A DNA stretch of 55,953 bases from Gemmatimonadota bacterium (GTDB lineage Bacteria > Gemmatimonadota > Gemmatimonadetes > Longimicrobiales > Gaopeijiaceae): positions 1 to 55,953 of the forward strand of contig VYAQ01000226.1 in the NCBI GenBank assembly GCA_009844885.1. The letters run 5' to 3'. Below the pieces are notes generated by a model, which did no database searches, was not told where the DNA came from, and saw only the letters and a program-made list of their open reading frames with translations. Shown here piece by piece: positions 50,882 to 55,953 of this stretch (position 1 is its first letter; each line of letters opens with the position of its first letter). The position numbers were made by a program, and so were the translations under genes.

Positions 50882-51667
50882 CTACGATCCCTCGAAGTTC
50901 GCTTTCCGCTTCTCCAGAAACGCCGCCATCCCCTCCCTCATGTCGTCGGTGGACGCCAGCAGTCCAAACAGCGACGCCTCGAATTCGAGCGCGTGATCCA
51001 TGGTGCTCTCGACCGCACCGTAGGCCGAAGCCAGCGCCATCTCCACGGCAACCGGAGCGTTCCTGGCGATCCGCGCCGCCAGCGCACGTGCCCGGTCCAT
51101 CAGTTCGGCGTGGGGGACCACCATGTTGGCCAACCCCGTTGCCGCCGCCTTCTCGGCATCGACCATGTCGCCCGTCACGATCATCTCGATCGCCCGCCCC
51201 AGGCCCACCAGACGCGCGAGGCGCACCGTTCCGCCATAGCCGGGGATGATCCCCAACCCCACCTCCGGCAAACCGAAGCGAGCCCGGTCGCTTGCCACGC
51301 GGAGGTGGCAGGCCAGGGCGAGTTCGCACCCGCCGCCCAGCGCGTAGCCGCCGACCGCAGCGATCACCGGCCTGGGAAAGCGCTCGATCCGGCGAAGGAC
51401 CTGCTGGCCGGCACGGCTCACCTCCGTCCCGGTAAGGGTCCCCATCTCGGCGAGCACGCCGATATCCGCGCCGGCCACGAAGGCCTTGTCGCCCGCTCCG
51501 GTCAGGATCACGGCGCGCACACGCCGGTCGTCGCGCAGGCGGCCGAAGGCGGCATCGAGCTCGGCCACGACCTGCGGATTGAGGGCGTTCAGCTTCGCTT
51601 GCCGGTCGATGGTCACCGTCGCGGTGGACCCGGACACTTCGCTTCGTACGTACTGGCTTTCGCTCAT
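50882..51667 (-). CDS. Enoyl-CoA hydratase/isomerase family protein
   Basis: A 261-residue crotonase-fold enzyme that hydrates trans-2-enoyl-CoA in beta-oxidation or related pathways. Oxyanion-hole segments are FVAGADIGVLAEMG and AAVGGYALGGGCELALACHL; the two acid/base positions fit LPEVGLGIIPGYGGTVRLAR and the neighbouring Glu. The C-terminus ATDDMREGMAAFLEKRKANF is typical: the phrase REGMAAFLEKR is widely conserved. The ATG has GGAG about ten bases upstream; the 48-codon extension is not used. It is divergent from ssb and may serve with the 3-hydroxyacyl-CoA dehydrogenase at the right edge. Confidence 0.9.
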   Translation of the reverse strand: MSESQYVRSEVSGSTATVTIDRQAKLNALNPQVVAELDAAFGRLRDDRRVRAVILTGAGDKAFVAGADIGVLAEMGTLTGTEVSRAGQQVLRRIERFPRPVIAAVGGYALGGGCELALACHLRVASDRARFGLPEVGLGIIPGYGGTVRLARLVGLGRAIEMIVTGDMVDAEKAAATGLANMVVPHAELMDRARALAARIARNAPVAVEMALASAYGAVESTMDHALEFEASLFGLLASTDDMREGMAAFLEKRKANFEGS

Positions 51668-51859
51668 CGGGGGGCTGTCTCCACGGGGCTCGTTGAGGCC
51701 ACGGAGGAGGCCGTGGCGCGCGCGCTGGGAACCTATGTGTCTCGTTGGGACATCGCCAAGTCTGAACGGGACACAATCGGCCGGAGGGCGTAGCGGTACC
51801 GGCGGTCCCAACTTACCTTCCTTGTCCGAACGCCCAGAACCGCTTCTTCACGAGGAACC

Positions 51860-52291
51860 ATGGCGCGCTCTCTGAACAAGGTGACGCTGATCGGAAACAC
51901 CGGGAGTGACCCCGACGTGCGCACGACGCCATCGGGCACGCGCGTCGGCAAGCTCTCGCTGGCCACCAGCCGGTCCTTCTCCGACCGCTCGGGGCAGCAG
52001 CAGGAGCGGACCCAGTGGCACCGCCTCACGTTTTTCGGCCGACTGGTGGACGTCGTGGAGCAATGGGTCAAGAAGGGCGACCGGCTCTACGTCGAAGGGC
52101 GAATCGAGTACTCCCAGACGCAGGACGAACAGGGTGGCACGCGCTATTGGACCGACATCATCGTGAACGAGATGATCATGCTCGGTGCGGGTGCCGGCGG
52201 CCGGACGGACGCGCAGCCTCAGGCTCGCGGCGGGTACAGTCCGCCTGCCAGACAACCCATTACCGAACCCGAGGACGACTTGCCCTTCTAA
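51860..52291 (+). CDS. ssb: Single-stranded DNA-binding protein
   Basis: A 143-residue SSB that coats single-stranded DNA in replication and repair. The OB fold occupies residues 1-110 ([80 protein letters not shown]). A Gly/Gln/Pro-rich linker follows, and the partner-binding acidic tail EPEDDLPF is intact. GAGGAA precedes the ATG. It is followed by infA 38 bases downstream on the same strand, so the two may share a transcript. Confidence 0.94.
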   Translation: MARSLNKVTLIGNTGSDPDVRTTPSGTRVGKLSLATSRSFSDRSGQQQERTQWHRLTFFGRLVDVVEQWVKKGDRLYVEGRIEYSQTQDEQGGTRYWTDIIVNEMIMLGAGAGGRTDAQPQARGGYSPPARQPITEPEDDLPF

Positions 52292-52329
52292 CCGGGCGCA
52301 GACGGCATTTTCTGCCGGGGGACAGGATC

Positions 52330-52545
52330 TTGGCGAACGACGCAATCGAGATGGAGGGCACCGTAACCGAGGTTCTTCCCAACGCGAATTTCCGCGTGAA
52401 GCTGGAGAACGGACACGAGATACTGGCGTACCTGTCCGGAAAAATGCGGAAGTTCTACATCCGCGTCCTGGCCGGCGACCGCGTCAAGGTCGAGATGTCG
52501 CCGTACGACCTGACGCGAGGCAGGGTCACGTACCGCTACAAGTAA
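52330..52545 (+). CDS. infA: Translation initiation factor IF-1
   Basis: A 71-residue S1-like OB-fold protein that assists 30S initiation-complex formation. The sequence [20 protein letters not shown], then [20 protein letters not shown] and [20 protein letters not shown] matches IF-1 along its full length. No ATG or GTG is available at the conserved start position; the start is a TTG at 52330 (TTG GCG AAC GAC), aligning with MAKEDAIEMEG of other bacteria. The first ATG (52351) would delete seven conserved residues. A weak AGG lies six bases upstream. The TTG may limit expression. Confidence 0.92.
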   Translation: MANDAIEMEGTVTEVLPNANFRVKLENGHEILAYLSGKMRKFYIRVLAGDRVKVEMSPYDLTRGRVTYRYK

Positions 52546-52567
52546 GGCGCCTGGAGCCCGTGGACTC

Positions 52568-52873
52568 CTACTCCTCTTCTTCGCTCTTCCAGAGCCCGAG
52601 CAGGTAGGGATCGAAGCGCTCCGGACGCTCCAGATACTGCCCGGCCCAGTCGTCGAACTCGGGCAGATCGAGTTGCTCCCGGATTCTGGCGGTCGCGTAG
52701 CGGATGGCGTCGTTGTATGAGGCCGGCGCTACCCCCTTCGCCAAGCGCGCCTCGCTTTCGGCCAGCGCATAGATCTCTTCCGGATCGAGAGACAGGACGG
52801 CGTCAGCCACACGGGCGGAGCAATAGTCCCGGTACTTCGCCCTAAGTACATCATCCCCGTCTCGCTCGGCCAT
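52568..52873 (-). CDS. Hypothetical protein (101 aa)
   Basis: A 101-residue acidic soluble protein that I do not recognise. MAERDGDDVLRAKYRDYCSA opens a helical protein with ARVADAVLSLDPEEIYALAE, SYNDAIRYATARIREQLDLP and FDDWAGQYLERPERFDPYLL, ending in an acidic KSEEEE. No signal or membrane segment is present. GAGGGCGAC lies before the ATG. It converges on infA with a 22-base gap. A real gene is supported by the ribosome site, amphipathic composition and lack of a better frame, but function is unknown. Confidence 0.6.
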   Translation of the reverse strand: MAERDGDDVLRAKYRDYCSARVADAVLSLDPEEIYALAESEARLAKGVAPASYNDAIRYATARIREQLDLPEFDDWAGQYLERPERFDPYLLGLWKSEEEE

Positions 52874-53125
52874 TGTCGCCCTCGTGCCTTACCTCACGGT
52901 CCCCAAACGGCTTCGGAAACACGGCACCGGCGATCCCCTGGGGATTCAAGTCCAGGGACCCCGGTCAGCCAACTCCAACTTTCCGTTTCCGCCACGGTGC
53001 GTCAAGGTCGGCAGCCGCGGCGCGTGAGGTCCGTAGCCACCGTTGCGTCAAAGGGTCGGTGGCAAGGTACGCACCGGAGGGCGGTGCGCCGGGGACGGCA
53101 GGTAATGAAGGCGGCTGGTCCCGCG

Positions 53126-53347
53126 CTAAGGGTGCGCGAAGCCCGTGCCCGAGTCCGCGGAGTGGCCCACGGAGCGGTTGTGGCGGCCTTCGGTTTCTCT
53201 AAGTCGGTGATAGATCGAACGTCGCGTGAGACCGTACTGGACGACCCGGCTCAGGAAGTCCGGGTCCGAGCGTTGTACCTCCTCTGCTTCCGCAGCCAAG
53301 TCGTTCGGGAGACGAACGTTCAGTTGCACGGACCGCGTGTTCCACAT
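53126..53347 (-). CDS. Small ribbon-helix-helix-like protein
   Basis: A 73-residue protein beginning MWNTRSVQLNVRLPNDLAAE, then AEEVQRSDPDFLSRVVQYGL. A beta strand with alternating polar residues (RSVQLNVRLP) followed by two helices is the CopG/Arc ribbon-helix-helix pattern of small repressors and antitoxins. The 3' part (ETEGRHNRSVGHSADSGTGF) is low complexity and may be a tail or a false extension. No toxin partner is adjacent. The frame is open 51 codons further upstream but the ATG at 53347 fits the domain. A possible promoter is TTGTCG, 18 bases, TACATT on the minus strand just upstream. Confidence 0.5.
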   Translation of the reverse strand: MWNTRSVQLNVRLPNDLAAEAEEVQRSDPDFLSRVVQYGLTRRSIYHRLRETEGRHNRSVGHSADSGTGFAHP

Positions 53348-53919
53348 GCGCACCACACCCCTTAAGAATGGAAATGTAATTCTCGCCAATTTCAGCCGAC
53401 AAGCCCTGGGGAAGAGCGTGGCGCCGGCAGCGAGCGGGCAACCCTTCCGTCCGAAGGTCGGGCTTGAACCATACAAGGCTCGAACCCGGCCCGCAAGCAC
53501 GTTTCCGGTTCTGTATCCAAATCCCCTAAGTCGTTATATATCAATGTGTTACAAGAAAAAGCCACTTTCGTAATCCAGTTGTTTCCAGATGGCTTGAGGG
53601 ACCTTACCGTTGCGGTTACGACGCAAGCTAAGTGACAAGTTCATAAGCAGTTGGATGCCTCTTCCGAAGTCGGACCGGAAGGCGTCGATAAACAGATTTT
53701 TGCCAAAAAATCGTCATCGGAAAGCGCGGTCGAAAAACCCGTGAAACGCTCGCCTCGGCCGGTTTTCCCATGGTGGAACACCCCCGTAGTGGTCGGGAGC
53801 GCCCCCCCTTCACCCCCGTCAGCCTCCGTTCCCCGATCGGACGGTCCGCAGGGCCGCCCGCCACCACCTCGGCAGACCTGATTGCCGCCGGGGAGCCCGC
53901 TCGCCGGCAAGGCGGCGGT
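53348..53919. other. Intergenic segment of 572 bp with an A+T-rich core
   Basis: No convincing gene is seen on either strand. About 53505-53735 is clearly richer in A and T than the rest of the window. It includes TCGTTATATATCAATGTG, a run AAGAAAAAG, and the small palindrome GATTTTT-GCCA-AAAAATC (53695-53712). Two imperfect direct repeats, GGCTTGAACC and GGCTCGAACC, lie at about 53460-53485. The last 180 bases, up to the gene at 53920, are again GC-rich and featureless. Confidence 0.55.
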
Positions 53920-54897
53920 TCAGTGCACGGCGAGCCCGCTGCCCACCGCGTCGGAATCCCCGAACGAAAGCCGGTTCAGGGTCGCCCGTTCGCCGAAAGT
54001 GGACACAATGCCGCCGACGGCCCGGAATCGCTCGGGCTCGAAACGCGCGATCAGATGACTCAGGCCGCCGCGCATCCGTTGGAGGCTCGTCCGGAGTTCG
54101 TCGAAGTCCACGGGGATCCCGAAGCGCACCTGGCGTGATTCGGCCCGATCCGGGGCATCGGCGGGCGGGCGGCCAACCGGCAGGCCGGGAAAGACCTCGC
54201 GGAGGACGCCTTCCAGCATCTGCGCACCCTCGCGCGTCGACGCGCGGAATACCAGAGCGTTCGCCTCGTAGTCCAGGTGAACCCGCGTAACGGTCCCGCG
54301 GCCCGTGACGATACGGACGACGGTATTCTCGTGCAGGTCCAGGTCCTTGCATATGTCGCGGAAGCCGATCCGGAGCAGCGTCGGCCGCGTCAGCGACGAG
54401 AAACCACGGCGGTTGAGGACCCTGAGAGCCAGGTTGAAGCAATAGCGGCGGAATTCCTGGCTGTCAGCTTGATCAGCAGATCCGGGCCTCTCCGCCGAAG
54501 CCGGTTTGCGACCGGCTTGCGGGTCTTCCTCGTCGGCTGCCGCGAGGCTCCTCAAGTGGGTGAGCGTGGGGTCGTACACCCAGTCCAGGACCACAAGTTC
54601 GGACGCCAGATTCAGATACTTGATCCTCGCCGATCCCAAGTCGATCGCACGAACGGACGAGGCGAACCGACCTTCCAGGACCACCGCGAGTCCAATGTCC
54701 TGAATCCGCCCTCCCGGACGGTACAGCTCATGGGCACGCCGGTACTGCACGACGGCCCTCGTGAGCGCCAGTTCACAGATGCCCGGCACATCGGCCATCG
54801 CCTCTGGGCGGCTTTCCGTCGTTATCATCCGGTGCATGGCCTCGGCCGCTCCGTGAACGCGGGCTTGGGGAGGGGGCGGGGCCGGGATAATAACCAT
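53920..54897 (-). CDS. Hypothetical cytoplasmic protein (about 325 aa)
   Basis: Not recognised. The protein lacks signal and membrane segments. Visible parts: PGICELALTRAVVQYRRAHE, LYRPGGRIQDIGLAVVLEGR, RIKYLNLASELVVLDWVYDP, a charged linker (ADEEDPQAGRKPASAERPGS), then EFRRYCFNLALRVLNRRGFS, RIVTGRGTVTRVHLDYEANA and FPGLPVGRPPADAPDRAESR. LLRIGFRDICKDLDLHENTV could be a small helical DNA- or protein-binding element. The start is uncertain: GTG at 54942, ATG at 54897 or ATG at 54837. It is divergent from rpsU. Confidence 0.6.
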   Translation of the reverse strand: MVIIPAPPPPQARVHGAAEAMHRMITTESRPEAMADVPGICELALTRAVVQYRRAHELYRPGGRIQDIGLAVVLEGRFASSVRAIDLGSARIKYLNLASELVVLDWVYDPTLTHLRSLAAADEEDPQAGRKPASAERPGSADQADSQEFRRYCFNLALRVLNRRGFSSLTRPTLLRIGFRDICKDLDLHENTVVRIVTGRGTVTRVHLDYEANALVFRASTREGAQMLEGVLREVFPGLPVGRPPADAPDRAESRQVRFGIPVDFDELRTSLQRMRGGLSHLIARFEPERFRAVGGIVSTFGERATLNRLSFGDSDAVGSGLAVH

Positions 54898-54942
54898 ATG
54901 TTTACCCGGCGGGCAAGACACGTGGCCCACGCGTTCCGGCAC

Positions 54943-54972
54943 TTGTTTCCAACCCCCACTCGCGGCTATGAT
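54943..54972 (+). promoter_or_regulatory. Possible rpsU promoter
   Basis: TATGAT (54967-54972) matches five of six -10 bases, and TTGTTT lies 18 bases upstream (54943-54948), matching only the first three -35 bases. Transcription would begin near 54979, about 33 bases before the rpsU TTG. The element lies just outside or overlapping the start of the divergent gene at 53920-54897. Confidence 0.4.
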
Positions 54973-55011
54973 TAAGGTCTTGTCACGATTTTCTCAACGT
55001 GGGGTGATGAC

Positions 55012-55206
55012 TTGGAAGTCTTCGTCAAGGAAAACGAGAGCCTGGAACGGGCGCTTCGCAGATTCAAGCGAAAGGTGCAGAGGTCCGGGCTTTACTCGGA
55101 GCTCCGCAAGCGCCGCTTCTACGAGAAGCCGAGCGCACAGCGGAAGCGCCGGCGCGAGGCAGCCATCCGCCGGGAGCGGCGACGCCAGCGCCGGTCGCGG
55201 CGATAG
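55012..55206 (+). CDS. rpsU: 30S ribosomal protein S21
   Basis: A 64-residue, very basic ribosomal protein of the small subunit. [40 protein letters not shown] and the Arg-rich end [12 protein letters not shown] are the S21 pattern. The only start giving the conserved N-terminus is TTG at 55012 (TTG GAA GTC TTC); ATG and GTG codons just upstream are in other frames and give no S21 protein. GGGGTGAT is the nearest purine-rich stretch. The stop is two bases from the end of the convergent dehydrogenase gene. Confidence 0.92.
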   Translation: MEVFVKENESLERALRRFKRKVQRSGLYSELRKRRFYEKPSAQRKRRREAAIRRERRRQRRSRR

Positions 55207-55208
55207 CC

Positions 55209-55953
55209 TCAGACCTTTAGCGCCACCGGCCCCGCGGGCGTCCAGTCGTAGAACCCGGCCCCGCTCTTGCGCCCGTACCGTCCCATGGTCACGAGACGCT
55301 TCAGCAGCGGTGGAGCCGCGTAACGCTCTTCCCGATACTCGGCGTACATGATCTCCGCGACCTGGTAGAGCGTATCCAGGCCCACGAAGTCGCACAGCAC
55401 GAATGGGCCCATCGGGTGCCCGCAACCCAGGGTCAGGGCGGTGTCGATGTCTTCGACCGAGGCCACCCCGCGCTCCAGTTGCCGGATCGCGTCGAGCATG
55501 AACGGGACCAGAAGCAGGTTGACGACGAAGCCGGAGTTGTCCCTGGCCGTGATGGGCACCTTTCCGACCCGTTTGGCGAAGTCCCGCGCCGCCTCGAAGG
55601 TCTCGTCGCTGGTCGCGATGGTCCTGACGACCTCGACCAGCTTCATGACCGGCACGGGGTTGAAGAAGTGGATGCCGATGAAGCGGTCCGGCCGCGATGT
55701 GGCTGCGGCCATGTCGGTCACCGTCAGTGAGCTGGTGTTGGACGCGAAGATCGTCCTTTCGGGGCAAACGCCGTCCAGATAGCCGAAGAGGTCGTTCTTC
55801 GCCTCGAGCGACTCGACGATGGCTTCGATCACCATGTCGCGGTCGGCGAAATCGTCCAGCGAAGTGGTGAAGGCGATGCGCGCGAGCACCTCGTCGCGCC
55901 CGGCCGCATCGAGCTTCCCCTTCGAAACGGCCCGCTCGAGCGACTTGCCCACC
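55209..55953 (-). CDS. 3-hydroxyacyl-CoA dehydrogenase, N-terminus beyond window
   Basis: NAD-dependent enzyme of the 3-hydroxybutyryl-CoA/3-hydroxyacyl-CoA dehydrogenase family, oxidising L-3-hydroxyacyl-CoA in fatty-acid or butyrate-type metabolism. The last 248 or so codons are present. Motifs are MVIEAIVESLEAKNDLFGYL, TIFASNTSSLTVTDMAAATS, FIGIHFFNPVPVMKLVEVV (catalytic His of HFFNP), DNSGFVVNLLLVPFMLDAIR and ALTLGCGHPMGPFVLCDFVG, ending YGRKSGAGFYDW. The N-terminal GxGxxG nucleotide-binding part, about 40 residues, lies to the right of base 55953. Size and lack of a fused hydratase suggest a single-function enzyme of the Hbd/PaaH kind. Confidence 0.9.
   Translation of the reverse strand, partial: VGKSLERAVSKGKLDAAGRDEVLARIAFTTSLDDFADRDMVIEAIVESLEAKNDLFGYLDGVCPERTIFASNTSSLTVTDMAAATSRPDRFIGIHFFNPVPVMKLVEVVRTIATSDETFEAARDFAKRVGKVPITARDNSGFVVNLLLVPFMLDAIRQLERGVASVEDIDTALTLGCGHPMGPFVLCDFVGLDTLYQVAEIMYAEYREERYAAPPLLKRLVTMGRYGRKSGAGFYDWTPAGPVALKV

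Noticed and set aside
52930-52970. CCTGG/CCAGG hairpin with GATTCAAGT, resembling a T-arm
   Set aside because: The loop is ten bases, no other tRNA arms are present, and no T tract follows for a terminator.
53446-53500. tRNA-like GGTTCGAGCC motif on the minus strand
   Set aside because: No matching T-stem, acceptor stem or anticodon arm can be folded; the motif is only a direct repeat.
53226-53573. Plus-strand frame ending in YISMCYKKKPLS
   Set aside because: Mostly antisense to the ribbon-helix-helix frame, no ribosome site, and only its end is of unusual composition.

Overview
The window is high-GC DNA from a Gram-negative bacterium with an outer membrane. Evidence for this is three SusC/RagA-type TonB-dependent receptors, two SusD lipoproteins, a DUF5916 barrel protein, several lipobox signals and several Tat signals. 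SusC/SusD pairs, secreted S9-family propeller hydrolases, DUF5916 and a high GC content together point to Gemmatimonadota or a close relative. This is inference from gene content: the window has no rRNA, and a high-GC Bacteroidota or Acidobacteriota lineage cannot be excluded. Genes are tightly packed. At ten junctions the next start codon overlaps the previous stop codon as ATGA or GTGA, so translational coupling appears common. I saw no rRNA, tRNA, CRISPR array or insertion sequence.

Layout. 1-1848: start of a histidine operon on the minus strand (hisG, hisC), preceded by a complete attenuator: promoter, His-rich leader peptide and terminator. 1956-4293: a DUF3311/sodium-solute symporter pair and a small membrane protein. 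4471-6272: a 5'-nucleotidase split into two coupled genes. 6384-8176: a CaiB/BaiF CoA-transferase converging on a 22-residue-repeat coiled-coil protein. 8319-14250: a four-gene hydrolase operon (beta-lactamase-like, amidohydrolase, S15 hydrolase, M19 dipeptidase). 14365-15132: a Phd/PIN toxin-antitoxin pair whose start codon lies inside a 13-bp-arm palindrome. 15203-19446: Tat-exported phosphoesterase and DUF5916 protein. 19418-19666: an apparent fragment of another S9 peptidase gene.

19796-28618 is a probable peptide-scavenging operon: SusC, SusD, a small lipoprotein and two S9-like proteins. Both S9-like proteins keep the nucleophile serine but seem to lack the Asp and His of the catalytic triad. 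28642-32077 holds a cell-wall amidase, an orphan HTH antitoxin-like gene, a secreted protein and a six-bladed propeller lipoprotein. 32071-47076 is one long minus-strand run: SusC, SusD, a second SusC, a deoxyhypusine-synthase-like enzyme, AddB, AddA and the propeller protein, with gaps or overlaps of only a few bases over most of its length.

47248-55953 is mostly housekeeping: gyrB, a DUF721/DciA protein, recF, an enoyl-CoA hydratase, ssb, infA, rpsU and the end of a 3-hydroxyacyl-CoA dehydrogenase. It also holds three unrecognised or small genes and an A+T-rich gap at about 53.5-53.7 kb. The most interesting items are the histidine attenuator, the triad-depleted S9 pair with its own uptake system, the SusC-SusD-SusC tandem fused to a DHS-addBA operon, and the 22-residue repeat protein.
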